Assembly (NCBI GenBank): GCA_949592205.1
Contig: CATIUR010000003.1
Location: 73,932,501-73,996,500, forward strand
Direction of reading: 5' to 3'
Source of the DNA: Helichrysum umbraculigerum
Lineage: Eukaryota; Streptophyta; Magnoliopsida; Asterales; Asteraceae
DNA length: 64,000 nt
Shown here: positions 41,125-54,633 of the stretch, one piece after another
Layout: each line of letters starts with the position of its first letter
How positions within the stretch are numbered: position 1 is the stretch's first letter
Translations under genes and position numbers: made by a program
Notes under the pieces: generated by a model
The model's database searches: none
Seen by the model: only the letters and a program-made list of their open reading frames with translations
Told to the model about the DNA's origin: nothing

Positions 41125-43686
41125 TGTAACACCCCCAAATTTAATGATTTGCGGAAGCTTGATTTGGGTGTTACTAATCAATAACAAAGCACAAAGATAA
41201 ATAGCAAACGACTCTATATGCGTCGCTTTAACAAAATATATTGATAACTGAAATGTTTACAACATTTAAAGCTTTACATAGCTCGAGTTAAATAAAATGA
41301 GATTTCAGTACATAAGTACTTGTACAAAATATACTAATGCAAGAAAATCTCAATCGTCTGTATGCTGACTCGAGCTAAATCCTGAAGCAGAAACATCCTA
41401 CTGCTGGGTACCTGTGATATATGCTAAAAGGTCAGCTATAAAGCTGGTGAGCTCACAGGTTTGAAATCAAGTAATATCGTATGAACCGCAAGATTTAAGT
41501 AATGAATTGCATCCAGCAATTAAATAATGAATTGCATCCAGCAATTAAATAATGAATTGCATCCAGCAATTAAATGATAATCATCGTGTATACAGCCATG
41601 AGCACATAGTTGAGCTTAACTCGAGGGCCGGGTCCCCTATAGAGAATTCCGGGCGAGGTGCCTCCACGAATGCCTAATCAACATTCGTCTTCCCAAATAT
41701 TAGTACGTCCGTTTACCCGGTTAGTGCTTGCTAACCCGGACGAGGAGGGTCAATCCTATATGGTACCATATACTAATATTCACGCTACAACGTATTAACA
41801 ACTATGCTGACGGAGGACTTTAAATGATTAGTTTCGAAAAACTCATGTAGTATATGAAAAGTTGGTACTTGCGTTCACATGTTAAAAGTTGAGCAGTATA
41901 TCACACCCCTGAGTAAAACAGTAAAAGAGGGGCTATGAGACTCACCTGAGTCTGAGAGCGTTTAAACAAACGTAAGTTGATTAGCGAATAATGAAGTCCA
42001 ACGACTTATAACCTGAGGGTGTCCACGACACGCGATGGTTATAATCATGATTGGGTATCTCAAAAGATCACCCTTGTAGTTGTTACACAACTATATATAT
42101 GTCCAAATTACTACGATTTGGTTGATTTGTTAAGTGTTTGAAAACATGTACGGCCCGTTGGTGACGGATTTGTAATAATAATCTCAACTATTATTATTGT
42201 GATTTCGTGGCGTTTTACTTTGAAAAATGTGTTTCGATTGTGTTTTAGAAGCCGTTACGGAATCTAAGTACGGGGGTCCGGGGGCAGCGCCCCTGGTAGC
42301 GGGGTCCAAGGGGCGGCAGCCCCTGGCGGGGTCCAAGGGGCAGAGCCCCTGGCTGGGGTCGAGCTGCAAGGTCAGCTTGGAAAATTTTTATTTCTACTAT
42401 ATTGCTTTGACGAAAAACGCATCTGGGATCTGAATTCGGGTAAAATCGAGTGATAAATTTTAGGTCTCGACACTTAGTAAAAATCTGAGTTTTCTGTGTT
42501 TTGCGACACAATATGCGACACTAAAGATGTTATGCGACACAAGGGTTGTGTCGCATAGAAAATGCGACACAATGTCTATACGACACAAGGGTTGTGTCGC
42601 ATAGATGCGAGATGCTGATTCAACAGCGACATAGTGATTGTGTCGTATGGGGTATGCGACATAGTGGTTGTGTCGCAAGACTTGCGACACTAAATCTTTG
42701 GTACGACATAAGGTACGACACAAGGGATTTTATGCGACACTAAAGCCAAAATACGACACAACATGCGACACAAGGCTTGTGTCGCATGGATGAACATCAG
42801 CCCAGAAAGTCCGGCTGTCAAGGTTTTTCCGGCCAAAAATCCGTTTTAAACTCGTTTTCAGGTTATAAAATCGTGTTCTATACATTGTAATGGACATATA
42901 CAAGTGATAATAACAACCACAAATGAAAAATACTAAGAATCGAGATATTTCGGGATTTTGTCGGAAACTTACAATTTGCCGAAATGAAAATCCGGAAAGG
43001 TAGCGTTGTAGATCGTCGCGAGGTGGTCGTGAATCTCTAAAAATATTGATGATTCGGTTGCGTTTCGTGATGTTATTTTGCGGTTTTGTGGGTTTTTGGT
43101 GATTTGGTGGTTTGTTTCTTTTTAGAGAGAAAAAGAAGAGAGAGAGATAGAAGGAAAGATGAAATGAAGAAAAAGATGGGAGGTGGGGGTTTATCCCCAC
43201 TTTTCCAGTTTTTCGCCCCGCGTCCCGTGTGGTGTTCGTTTGCTCCGTCATATAATCGTTAAATAATTATTTACATTTTAATTATAAGTTCAAAATACAA
43301 TTTATTACGCGATGTTTTATTTAAATATTTTACAATTTAATTTATATTGTAGTTATGAAATATAAGTTTGTTTATTTAGTTTGCGCGGTTTAATGTTTTA
43401 AATCGTGTAAGTTTGGTTTGTACGATACGAATGAATACGAAATATTATCAAAATAATATTTTTGACATAAAAGCGTTATTTAATAAAGTTGATCACCAAC
43501 GTCCGTATTAAATTGAATCGAAATACATCCGATTTAAATTGCGTACGATTTAATCAAATCGCATTTTCGTATATATTCAACAATATATATAATTCGATAC
43601 ATTAATTAGCCTAACAAGGAACTAATTACATGTATTAACATATGATTAGGCACTAAATCACTAGTCCTAATTTGGCGGGTGTTACA
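41125..43686 (-). repeat. Element E right (5') LTR
   Basis: 2562 bp, the active promoter copy for minus-strand transcription. It shares every internal repeat with 32973-35534. A CT-rich patch and hairpin (GTGGGG-TTTAT-CCCCAC type near 43182-43200) lie upstream of the donor at 42972, as in D. Confidence 0.94.
41412..42972 (-). other. Putative leader intron in the element E 5' LTR
   Basis: Same sites as in the left LTR (donor GTAAGT at 42972, acceptor ATCACAG ending at 41412). In this copy the intron would be spliced from the genomic-length RNA leader. The palindrome array lies inside it. Confidence 0.42.
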
Positions 43687-44756
43687 TTTGATACTATGAA
43701 TGGTCCGCTCCACCTAATCCTGAACTTGCCAGAGAATTTCTTGAATCGCGAGTTGAAAAGCAGCACTTTATCTCCTGTTTTGAATCTTGAGGGCCTCAGC
43801 TTAGCATCGTGAATTCTCTTAGTTCGTTCCTTGAAGCTTAACGAACTGTCATATGCCTGATCCCTTAGTTCGGCTAACTCATTCAACTGCATTCGTCTAT
43901 TTGTTCCAGCTGTAGAAATATCTAAGTTGCAGTTCTTCAAAGCCCAGTATGCTTTATATTCCAGCTCAATTGGTAAGTGACATGCCTTGCCATAAACTAG
44001 ACGATACGGTTTGGTTCCTAATGGTGTTTTATAGGCGGTTCTGAATGCCCACAATGCATCATCTAATTTTTCAGCCCATTTGTACCCATGATTACCAACA
44101 GTTCTTTCCAAGATTCTTTTCAAAGCTCGATTTGTTGCCTCAGCTTGCCCATTTGTCTGGGGGTGATAAGCTGTTGATGTCTTGTGAGTGACACCATACT
44201 GTTGCAGAACTTTCATGAATTGAACGTTGCAAAAGTGTGTACCACGATCACTGATTATTGCTTTTGGAGTCCCAAATCGACTGAATAGCTTTTTGAGAAA
44301 TTTGGTTACCACTTTGGCATCATTTGTTGGGAGTGCTTGGGCCTCGGCCCACCTGGAGACGTAGTCGACTGCAACCAAGATATACTCTTTACCGTTAGAT
44401 TTAGGGAATGGTCCCATGAAATCTAATCCCCTGATATCGAAGATTTCCACGACCTGGATGTTTGTTAGTGGCATTTCATTCCGGGCTGTTATATTGCCTT
44501 GTCTTTGGCAGATATCGCAGCGTCTCACCTGATCGTACGCATCTCGAAATATGGTTGGCCAGAAAAAGCCGGCATCGTACACTTTTCTTGCGGTCATGTT
44601 GGTACCGTGATGTCCTCCAGTAGGTCCATGGTGGCTTTGGTGTAGGATATGTTCTGCCTCTTTCCCATCAACGCATCTTCTAATGATTTGATCAGGGCAA
44701 ACCTTAAAGAGGAAAGAGTTGTCCCGATAGTAATATTTTATATCGCGGAAGAATTT
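43687..44756 (-). pseudogene. pol: Element C integrase (N-terminal and core)
   Basis: In frame behind the stop at 44757-44759. Contains the HHCC zinc-binding region (HHGPTGGHHG ... CDICQRQGNI), the DDE core (GLDFMGPFPKSNG, ISDRGTHFCN, TNGQAEATNRALK) and an FRIRWSGPFIVS end. All three catalytic acids are visible. Element E interrupts it at 43686; the tail is at 32861-32972. The longest ATG-started open part is 314 codons from 44597. Confidence 0.86.
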
Positions 44757-45311
44757 TTATCTTCGAGAGGTTGGCATTCCTTTAGGTACGACTTTTCCCA
44801 CCAAATAATTGGTATAGTCAGCATACCAGGGATCATTTGTAGATCGTGACCCTTGATAGTATTTACCAACATGCATGAGCTGTTCTTCTGGAAACTGGTC
44901 TTGAATGTCATTCTCGTGCAACTTATCCATTGAAGGATTCTCTAATCGGCTGAGATGGTCCGCCGCGATGTTTTCTGCTCCCTTTTTGTCTTTGATCTCG
45001 ATGTCGAATTCTTGAAGGAGTAGAATCCATCGTAGAAGGCGAGGTTTAGCATCTTGCTTCTTAAAAAGATATTTCAGAGCTGAGTGATCTGTATAGACAA
45101 TAGTTTTGGACAAGATTAGATAAGAACGAAATTTATCAAAAGCAAATACTACCGCTAGCAGCTCTTTTTCTGTGGTTGTATAATTCTCTTGGGCGTCAGT
45201 GAGCGTTTTGCTGGCGTAGTATATTGGTTGAAACTGTTTCTCCTTCCGCTGTCCCAGAACTGCTCCGACTGCGAAATCACTGGCGTCGCACATGATTTCA
45301 AATGGGAGACT
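44757..45311 (-). pseudogene. pol: Element C RNase H and linker
   Basis: Continues in frame from the RT after a TAG. MCDASDFAVGAVLGQR, YTTTEKELLAVVFA, YTDHSALKYLF and AADHLSRLE mark a Ty3 RNase H followed by the linker to integrase. Ends at a TAA (44757-44759) inside a normally continuous polyprotein, in the RRxKFFRD stretch. Confidence 0.86.
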
Positions 45312-46598
45312 CTAGTCTGGAACAACCATGATCGGTGCATGAACAAGCAGATCTTTCAGATGATCGAAGGCTTTGAGACATTCGTTTGTAAAGACAAACG
45401 GAGTATCCTTTCCGAGAAGATGAGTCATAGGTCGGGATATCTTAGAGAAATCTTTGATAAAGCGACGGTAGAACCCGGCGTGTCCTAGAAAACTTCGGAT
45501 GGCTTTGACAGAGGTGGGTGGTGGAAGTTTTGAGATAGTCTCGACTTTTGCTTTGTCAACTTCAATTCCAGCTTTTGATATACGATGTCCTAAAACTATG
45601 CCTTCTTTTACCATGAAATGGCATTTTTCCCAATTCAGAACTAGGTTCGATTCTTCACATCGGGTGAGCATCTTGTTCAAGTTAGAAAGACAAGTGGTGA
45701 ATGAATCTCCGAAAACCGAAAAATCATCCATGAACACTTCCATGCATTGTTCAATCATGTCATGGAAGATTGCTACCATGCATCTTTGAAATGTCGCTGG
45801 TGCATTACATAAGCCAAACGGCATACGTCGGTAGGCAAAGGTTCCGTATGGACAAGTGAACGTCGTCTTTTCTTGGTCCTTTGGATCGAGAGGTATCTGA
45901 AAATAGCCGGAGAAACCATCGAGGAAGCAATAGAATTCGTTTTCTGACAATCTTTCAAGCATCTGATCAATGAATGGTAGGGGGAAGTGATCTTTGCGTG
46001 TAGCTTCATTTAGTTTTCGATAGTCGATACATACCCTCCAACCGGTGACGGTTCGTGTTGGAATCAACTCGTTATCTTCGTTAGCGATGACCGTCATGCC
46101 TCCTTTCTTTGGGACGACTTGAACTGGACTGACCCATGGGGAATCTGAAATAGGGTAAATTAAACCAGCATCCAGGAGTTTGATAACCTCCTTTTTCACC
46201 ACGTCTTGAATCTTTAGGTTAACTCTCCTTTGCCTTTGAATAGAGGGCCTGAAGTCATTTTCCATTAAGATCTTGTGAGTGCTGTAATTTGGGCTGATCC
46301 CTTGTATGTCAGAGATTTTCCATGCAATCGCTTTCTTATGTGACTTTAGAACCTCAATGAGTAGTGCTTTCTCTTCAGGCTTCAGATCTTTGGATATGAT
46401 AACCGGTAAGTGCGAAGTTCCTTCGAGAAAAGCATATTCAAGGTGTGAGGGAAGTTCCTTCAGCTCCAATTCGGGTGGTTCTTCAGTGGAAGGCTTCATC
46501 CTTGCAATCTCGTCTCTCTTAAGCTCATCGTATGTTGTCTGATAATCTGACTCAATTGCAGGTGCCTCTGGAATGTTGGCTGATGCTATTTCAACCCA
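45312..46598 (-). pseudogene. pol: Element C reverse transcriptase
   Basis: Open between stops at 46599-46601 and 45312-45314; the first Met (46499) is internal. Athila-type RT: GWRVCIDYRKLNEATRKDHF, FCFLDGFSGYFQI-like block, YGTFAYRRMPFGLCNAPATF and catalytic FMDDFSVFG, then the GHRISKAGIEVDKAK thumb region. It ends VPD-stop, where a Trp codon would be expected before SLPFEIMCDAS. Confidence 0.88.
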
Positions 46599-48140
46599 TT
46601 ATGTATTGTTGTAAAGCTCATTTTTTCTCAGCTCATATTTTACTTGGGAATATTGAGAGATTGCATTATCTTTAGTGATTATTTCTTTGTTGTCCTTTGT
46701 GAATGCGAATCTCTGAAACTGAGCTGAAGAAGATGTGCTAAAAGTAATCTCTGGATTCAAGTTTTCACAACTTTCAGAAAGTTGCGGATCGGATGGTTTA
46801 AGCATTGACTCCATTTCCTTGAGAGTCTTCAGAATTTCTTCTTTTGAGAGAGAGGAATCAAGAACTTCAGAATTAGGGCTTCTTCTCAAGAGAGTGACCG
46901 GAGTGCCTTGTCCAAGTGGTACAGCAGTGATAAATCTGTTGGGCTGTAAGTTGGAATTCTTTAAAGGTAATAGCACTTCCTTCGATGCAATGGACGGATC
47001 CGAGATAGCTGAGCATAGACCCGCACCTTCTTCATAAATTTTCCTTGTTGTGATGACAGTGTTCGGAAGGGGATTAATGCTGCTTACTGCGAGGATTTCT
47101 TCCAAGTGTTCTTCAATTATTTCCTGCATAGAATCTACAAGACCAAGGTCTTCTCCCATAGGAAGTTTCATTAGTTTATCGACATTGAAGGTGACCTCCT
47201 CAGTTCCCACTCTAAGTTTTAAAGATTTTTCATTCACGTCAATGACGGCCTTGGCAGTATTTAGGAAATGTCTGCCAAGGATGAGTGGTACCTGAGCGTC
47301 TTCCTCAATATCCATAACAACAAAATCAACAGGAAAGACGAATTTATCAACATGTACCATAATATCTTCAGCAATTCCTCGAGGGAGTTTAACTGATCTA
47401 TCAGCTAATTGGATGGTCATACGGGTTGGTAAAACTTCGCTTAATCCTAGTTTCCTATAAAGCGAGTATGGCATAAGGTTTACACTAGCTCCTAAGTCAG
47501 CTAAGGCGTTACTTATTTGAACATCCTGAAGGTAACAAGGAATAGTGAAATGGCTGGTGTCTCCTAGCTTTGGGGGCAGTCCTTGTTGCATAATTAAAGA
47601 GCATTCTGCGTCTAAGGGCAAGTTAACTATTTGTATGAGTTTTTCTTTGTTGGATATAAGTTCTTTAAAGAATTTGGCACAACTAGGCATTTCAACTAAA
47701 GCATCTAATAATCGAACGTTTAAGTGTAGGCTTTTGAACATCTCTAGATATTTTCCAAACTGGGCATCTTGTTTCTCTTTCTTAAGCCTACCAGGGAAAG
47801 GTATACGTGTTGGTTTAACTACTTCTGGGGCTTTGGAAGATTCTGGTTCAGGAGAGGTGACAGGAGTGTCAACAGGTACTGAATCAGTGGGTAGAGAAGA
47901 ACTAGAAGGCTCGTCTGAAGGAATATCTTCTGATTTCTCATTCTTAGTCTCTTTTCCGCCTCTAGTGACAACAAGGATATCATCATAATCATAAGATGAA
48001 TGATGAATAGCTTTGCTAATCGCTTCTTCTCTTTGCTTCTCCTCAACTTTTAAAAACAATCTTTTAACATTATCCTCCATGTTTTCAATTAAATCGTTTG
48101 AAATTCTGAGCAAATAATCAATTTGGTTTTGAAAATCAAC
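46599..48140 (-). pseudogene. gag-pro: Element C Gag C-terminus and protease
   Basis: Frame open from about 48140 to TAA at 46599-46601. The upstream part is a coiled, charged Gag end (DNVKRLFLKVEEKQREEA). Retropepsin-like domain with ALADLGASVNLMPYSLYRKL (catalytic Asp present, unlike A) and LPLILGR-type flap region VPLILGRHFLNTA. A frameshift near 48140-48155 separates it from the N-terminal Gag. The nominal start at 48113 is TTG, so it is not a true initiation site. Confidence 0.82.
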
Positions 48141-49134
48141 AATATTGTTTGTTTTTATTATTTTGCTTAACCATGAAGTTGTTGAAAATCGTATTGTTTA
48201 GACGAGAAGACAATTGAGAAGAAGTAGAGGGTGTAGAGGGAACTAAAAAATGAGAGATAGGTTGTTTGGATAACCGCTGAGTGAAAGGTTTTGAATGAAT
48301 GATTTGATCAGTGGTTCCAGATGTGGCGAGAACATCTTCCTTGGGCTTCGAGCGTGAGAAGAGCCATTGAGGTTGCTTTTTAGGTTTGGAAGAGTCTTGC
48401 ATATTACTGACAACTTTAGAGATGGATTCGAGTTGAGCTTTTAGAGTGTCGAACGCTTGAGTAGAAGTGTCTTTGTCTTCCGAGGTTGATTCATCAAACT
48501 CCAAGTCATGTTGGTGCATCGTTATCGTCTCAATCAACTTCCAGGCTTCTTCTGAAGTATGTAGCATGAAATTTCCGGATGAAGCAGCATCGAGGGTTTG
48601 TTGGTGATGAGGATTCAGACTGTTGTAGAATGTGCAGACCAAATTCGTTTCAGCCAACTGATGATTCGGACATCTTCCAAGCAGATTCTTAAAGCGTTCC
48701 CAAGCTGAGCTTAATGATTCAGTAGTTCCTTGACAAAAGTTAATGATTTCATTTTTTAGCTTGGTTTGTAGGGACGGAGGGAAAAACTTAGCTAAGAACT
48801 TAGTAGCCATCTCCTCCCATGTATGAATCGAATTGGGTTCGAGTTCATAAAACCATGTCTGAGCTCGGAAAGCTAAAGAATAAGGAAACAGGTGAAGTCG
48901 GGTGACTTTGACACTGGATCCGGTTTGTTCGAAAGAGTCGGAAAGGTTGATGAACTTGTTAAGATGGGCGTTTGGATTTTCAATCGAAAGACCATGAAAC
49001 TGACACTGCGATTTAAGTAATTTAATGAAGTGTGGTCTAATTTCAATGGTTTCGTCGGTTGGTGATACGATTGGTCCTCCTCATCCCTCTAGCAGTGGTT
49101 GGGTTGATGAGGCGAGAGTGATACGATTCGCCAT
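48136..49134 (-). pseudogene. gag: Element C Gag
   Basis: Begins at ATG 49134 (MANRITLAS), has a TGA at codon 18 (49081-49083) where A has Arg, then an open Gag domain: QCQFHGLSIENPNAHL, RLHLFPYSLAFRAQTWFYEL, MATKFLAKFFPPS, AWERFKNLLGRCPNHQL and CTFYNSLNPHHQQTLDAAS. It runs off frame at 48136. It aligns with A Gag throughout and retains the roughly 11 residues A lacks. Confidence 0.85.
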
Positions 49135-49304
49135 AACTTGTTTTAGAAGAAAATAGGGTTTTGGAAGGATAGGTTTAACTAAGGACGAAAAATTAAAAAC
49201 TAACTAACCTAGGGATAAAAACTGTAACTTCCGGATGATATTGATCTTCCGTAAGGATCGCTAAATAACTAAGATAACAAAATTCCTAAAATCGGTCGTT
49301 GTAG

Positions 49305-49322
49305 TCCCCGGCAGCGGCGCCA
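49305..49322 (-). other. Primer-binding site of element C (tRNA-Asp type)
   Basis: Reverse complement TGGCGCCGCTGCCGGGGA, six bases from the LTR, identical to A and B. Confidence 0.8.
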
Positions 49323-49328
49323 AAAGCT

Positions 49329-51699
49329 TGTCGCGGTCCCAGCGGTCGGACGGGTTTTACTCCAGTCGTTGAACCTCCCAACCGGGACGCGCGGACAGGG
49401 TTTAAATTTATAGAGCATGGGAATCCTAAGTTGTATACTACTGACAGACCTAAAAGGGCAGTAAGTGGTATGTATGACTCAGGTGTCGTTCTTCAAACTA
49501 CAACGGGCATGGGAGTCTAGGAAGTTTTATTATCTTTGGGAATCTAGCTAGGGTTTTTTTTTTTTTTAAAGCTTTTGGATAGATTTGGTTTTTTTATAAC
49601 TAAATACTAATTTAAATAAAGAAAATAAAACAAAAGAGGTTTGTACGGAGACTCGGTCAGCAGAGGATAAGCGAGTGTTTACTATGATTTCGTTATATGT
49701 TATTGATGAATAGTCAAGGCTAAGGCTACTAGATGTGATGACTAATCCGGAGAAGATAGAAACATAATTAATGTAAAGTATTGTACCTACGACCGTTCCG
49801 CGGCCTCCATACGTTTGTACTCCACCAATTGGTGTTTCCAGCACTATACCGAGTAATAGGGCGTTTTACGGTTTTTCCGTTACATTAATTAGGGTTCCAC
49901 ATTACTTTCGCAGATTTCCTATATCCTAATGAGCTACAACTACGAGCCTATTAAATATCTAACGTAGAGTTGTCCGCAATCAGATAAATAACATGTCACG
50001 TGGATAGCAGTTATAGAAGTCAAATACACCGGAAGTTCTCCCAAATGTACAGACCAATTTAACCGACGACTATCCTCGAATCCTGGTCCCCAGTCACAGT
50101 CATCAGAGACGTCTGTATCGTAGCGTGAATTATTGATTGAACAAGAACACGAACGGGGATAATCCCGCGGACCAAGTTGGGATAATCGGGCTAACGATCA
50201 GTTAAATTGTTCAGCATTACAGATATAAATCATCACAACTATTCCATGCATGTTAATCTACTGTGTAAATCAATATTCTGTGTCTGAAAACCTAATTATA
50301 CAGTTACTGATATGAACCAGGAGGATAACTCTAGCATGCATCATTCCTAAGGCAACAATCAAACAAGAACATGCAATAGGGTGACACATAACAGAACACC
50401 ATAATCCTAAGCATAGCAGATAACCAATAATCAGATCATAGATATCCCGAAAGTTCTCTCAAAGATATATAACAGATAAACATGAATCTAACCTATCTCT
50501 AATCCTACGCTCCGTGTCTCTTATGATTTGTTTCAACCTAGAGAACACAGCCATACCAAGTTCATTGATCATCAAGTATAGAATAGGTAGAGAACGTACC
50601 ACTAGTAATTGGCCAAGTTCTAGCAGGATGCTTCTAACCACAGCATAAGTTGGATAGATAAACATTCGAGATTCAGTTTATGAGTTCATACACAGTTTAA
50701 AGTAACACGGGCAGAGTAACAGCATGGCATAAACATATTGACTATTCTAACATAACTACATCATAGTAAACACAAAGAAATATCTAGCCTAACATTATAT
50801 ATCTAGCATACAATCCTAAACAAGCATAAACAAAGCAACACATGTTTAAAACTAGAAAGTAAGAGATATATAAATAGAACCTGATACGAATTTATTACAG
50901 ACAGATCTTCGCGAATACAATGTCTTGGAGTGACTCCGTACAAAAGCTAAAAGCTACCTCTACCTAACTATCTCTCTAACTAGCCCAATTCTAGAGAGAG
51001 AAAATCTCTAGAGAGAGAAACTAGAGAGAGAGTGATGTGTGTGAGAGAGAAAGTGTAAGGAAGAAATGAAATAAGAAAAAATGGTATGTATGAAGTGTTG
51101 GGGTTGTCCACTATTTATAGGCAAAGCATCAAATCGCGCGTACAACTCACGAAGCAGCACGTACAAGCAAACGAAGCACGATATGGGGTAGGGGGCCATA
51201 TACGGCCTCCGTCTGATTTCGTTCGTTGCTTAAAACGTCCGTATCTCCTTCGTTACGCGTCCGTTTGACCTGATTCTTTCGCCTGTGGTTTCGTAATTCT
51301 GTTACGCTTCTAATGATGCCAATCTCATAGAAATTGGGTATGTAGAACTTAAGCGTAGCCGAAATGACTTTTAGTGGCTCTGAAAGTGCAGTGTCTTCTC
51401 CGTCCTTTGGCCGTTTCACTTGATTCCATATTTTTCCGTCTCGATTTTACCTATACAACAGATGGTAAAAGTTAGGAGGTGTGCCTTGATAGGAAAATGA
51501 GGTCGGAAGAATCGGCCTGTATTAAAATGCTGTGTTTTGTGTGATTTCAGAGTGTTTTCAGTGATTTTTACCACAACCTCTACTTTTGAACCACTTTAGT
51601 GAATTATAATAAATAATCAATGTTTTGGAATGTTTTTACTAAAGAAAGGTCCAAAATGTGAGGAATAAAGCTTCTAAAAACATGACTTTTTACGTCACA
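49329..51699 (-). repeat. Element C right (5') LTR
   Basis: About 2.37 kb, TGTCGCGGTCCCAGCGG at its left edge and TTTTTACGTCACA at its right; edges are nearly the same as those of B, while the middle has diverged. TATA box at 51112-51119. A single GGCCATATACGGCC lies where B has its palindrome array. The partner LTR is outside the window. Confidence 0.8.
51112..51119 (-). promoter_or_regulatory. TATA box of the element C LTR
   Basis: TATAAATA on the minus strand, in CTATAAATAG, as in A and B. Confidence 0.58.
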
Positions 51700-51944
51700 T
51701 CATTGATCATACATCAATAAGAATTACTCACCAACAGTTTGATGCGGTGCACAGTTTTTTGAAATTATATCTTTAAACTGGATAAACTTAAACCCGTGCA
51801 AAAAGAACCCAAAAAGTTAGTTTCGCTTGTCACTATAGTGTCGTTCATAAAAATTATTTTATGTTTGACGTCCGATAAGGTGGCAAATTTTGATGAATTG
51901 TCGCTAGTTTTTATACACCCTTCTTTTTAGCAAACATTTTTTTT
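51700..51944. other. Unassigned AT-rich flank of element C
   Basis: No ORF, repeat partner or RNA gene recognised. It is the sequence into which C inserted, or the lost edge of the neighbouring old LTR. Confidence 0.3.
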
Positions 51945-53090
51945 ATATTATAAACCTCGGAAAGCGGTCCCAAAACATATATATATACCATATTTACATA
52001 TATGAAATTGTTATACGTTTCCAAAAGATCACACTTTACATATATATAGATATACAAACCATTTACTAAAACCCAGTATTATGTTATTTTCCAAAACATA
52101 ACTTTAAGTTTCCAAAACATCAGAGTAGACGCGGAAGTAGTCAAACATCCCATCCTATAATCTCTACCCCGATCCAAAAGTCCATACATACTCTTGAAAA
52201 TGTTAAACACGGTGGGATTAGCTCACAGCTAAATGAATGGAACTGTAACCGACAGTTCAATTCAGAAATAACAAATCTTACAACAAATAAACAATAAACA
52301 CATAGCGTCAAAGAGGATCGGCGGTTCCTGATTAGCCAATCAAAGAACCCTTAAACCACTGCCGGCCATAACAGTGATTTACCGATAGTTTGAAGCTATC
52401 TTCACTGACATGGGTTCATCCATCAACGATATGTATCGAAAACCCAGCCAGCCCAACAATAGCATCAAACCCAACCAGCGTTGACCTCTGAATAATCACA
52501 TATGCCCAGTGGCCCAAATATCACATAATGCATAATCGTCATGCAGTCAGGGAACAATATAAACCAATCAACCCAATTCAAACATAACGATATCTTAGAA
52601 AATCCAACAGTCAATAATCAACAACAATATTTTCACCCGTTGTAACCAAACCTGTTATAACTGGGTTGAACCGAAGACTACAGTTACCACTCACCAAAAT
52701 TCTCAGTCTCTTAACTCAGTAGTCTTATGTCACTGAGTGTCCTTCTGATCTGAGAATTACAAATATAACGAGTTAGTAACCGATCTCATAAAGCGTATAA
52801 CTTAATTCAATTTCTACATCATACAATCCAATATAGTATTTCCTAACTATATTCTAAAAGTATAATATCAATTATCACTTATTTAATCGAATCATTAATA
52901 GTTCCATTTATCATGTTTCACAAATAACAAGAAAACAATTATTAAGTTATAGTACTAATCCAAATTAATCAATCAAACATATTCTAATAACACTAAACGA
53001 CACAATTACTTATTTCTATACACTAATTCACAAGTCACTAACTCACTCTAGTATTATAATGTACATGATCAATTAACATATATATATAGT

Positions 53091-54633
53091 AGGAGGATCA
53101 AAAAAGAAGGGAATTTAGGTGGAGAAGGGAGAGAAACATTCTGAACCAATCATTTCATATTAGAGTAGAAGGGTATTATAGGTAATTGACATATTAATTA
53201 ATTAATTAAGTTGTTATAAATAGGATGACAGTTACCTTTTTTCTTCCTATAATATTTATTTTTAATAAATGTTAAATGAGGTCAACATTCAATACGTGAA
53301 TGTAGGAGCAGTAATTTGACATTCACTCTTCGTAAACCTTAATCACCATCATCTCTCTAAAAAAAAGCTATAAAGTTTATATTTTAAAGTTCATCTTTAT
53401 CATCATCCTTTGGCGTTTGTATTGCATAAATAAATTTTTTGTTTTGATTATTCTGATAACACATTTATTTCGGATTTTTCATATTAGATGCAATCTAAAA
53501 AAAATATGATAATGGCTTTTCATGGTCCATTCAATGCCGGTTTAATTTTTTTTCATGTGTCTTCAAAATGTATAAAATCTCCCTAAATCGATCTATATAT
53601 GATATTGAATGGAATTGATATTGAATCCTCCATTTGTTCCTTACGGAACCATGCATATATGTTTTTCTATTTTGAATTATTTGAAAAAACGGTGTCAAAA
53701 AGGTTGAGTGTTTTAGTTCATAATAATTTAATTATATCGAATCAACTGAAAAATATTCATATGTGTGACATTGATTCACATTTTTACAACATCGATTCAT
53801 ACATTTATAACAGTGATTCCTACATCTTATAGAACTGATTCACAAATTTGTAAGATTATACCAATACATACTTTAAAGCTTATGAACCTTTAAACCTTTA
53901 GCAAAATGTATTCATTTATCATTATGTTTTCACTTGCCAAATTAATACAATCAGTTTATTCACTATTTTGTCAATGCGGTCCACTATTTCACTTTTACTC
54001 ACAATAATAGATCTACGCTCAATTGATATATGATTCACAAATACATAATTATGATTCACAATTAAATAACTTTGATTCACTAAGAATTTTTGATGATTCA
54101 TTACTACCAAAAAAAATTAATTACAATTGCATCGTAAGTATGAACTCTTCCGTTCTTATCACTTAATGGATACTAGACAACTAATAATGTCTTAAAAGTT
54201 TGCAGCAAATTATTTATAGTAAATAGCAAATAGATTACAAAAAGATGAAGCAAGCTTGATTCCTATGTTTGTTTGTTTTTTCTGGGTAATCTTGTTATGA
54301 ATATGCTGTCAAATAAAAAATAGGAAAAAAAGAAAATTAAAAACGAAAGAACAGCACATTATTTTTGGGAAAGTCACGTTCTTCAATGAAAAAAAATCTC
54401 ATGGGTTACTTGAATTAATTGGACGGTTAGTAATTAATTGGCTAAATAAAAATTTAATTTTTTTTCATTTTTCTAATCAAGTAAATGTACCATACTACCC
54501 TTGAAAATTCAAAATCAGTGATTAAATATTACAATTTTATTATTAAGAATCTCATCCATTGATTCACATATCTAATGGTCAGGAATGTTTCTCCATCTTC
54601 TCCACCCAAAAAACCTTCTCCATTGATCTCAAT

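Larger units (their letters stand above)
32973..43686 (-). mobile_element. Element E: young Tekay-like retrotransposon with extra coiled-coil ORF
   Basis: Minus strand. LTRs 32973-35534 and 41125-43686 are both 2562 bp and essentially identical (I noticed one difference, at 33857-33866 against 42004-42013). TSD TTTGA at 32968-32972 and 43687-43691. Initiator-Met PBS, gag-pol and polypurine tract are present. Despite its youth the pol frame carries one stop and one frameshift. Confidence 0.95.
32861..51699 (-). mobile_element. Element C: degenerate autonomous Athila-type retrotransposon, split by E
   Basis: Minus strand. Right (5') LTR 49329-51699, PBS 49305-49322, gag 49134-48136, gag end/protease about 48140-46599, RT 46598-45312, RNase H 45311-44757, integrase 44756-43687 continuing at 32972-32861 beyond element E. 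The 3' end and 3' LTR lie left of B, outside the window. All pol parts are in one frame, broken by stops. It is the likely type of enzyme source for A and B. Confidence 0.88.

Noticed and set aside
42730..43251. 173-codon frame in the E LTR (repeated at 34578-35099)
   Set aside because: It lies across promoter and leader sequence, has low-complexity Lys/Phe runs and no counterpart in D; duplicated only because LTRs are duplicated.
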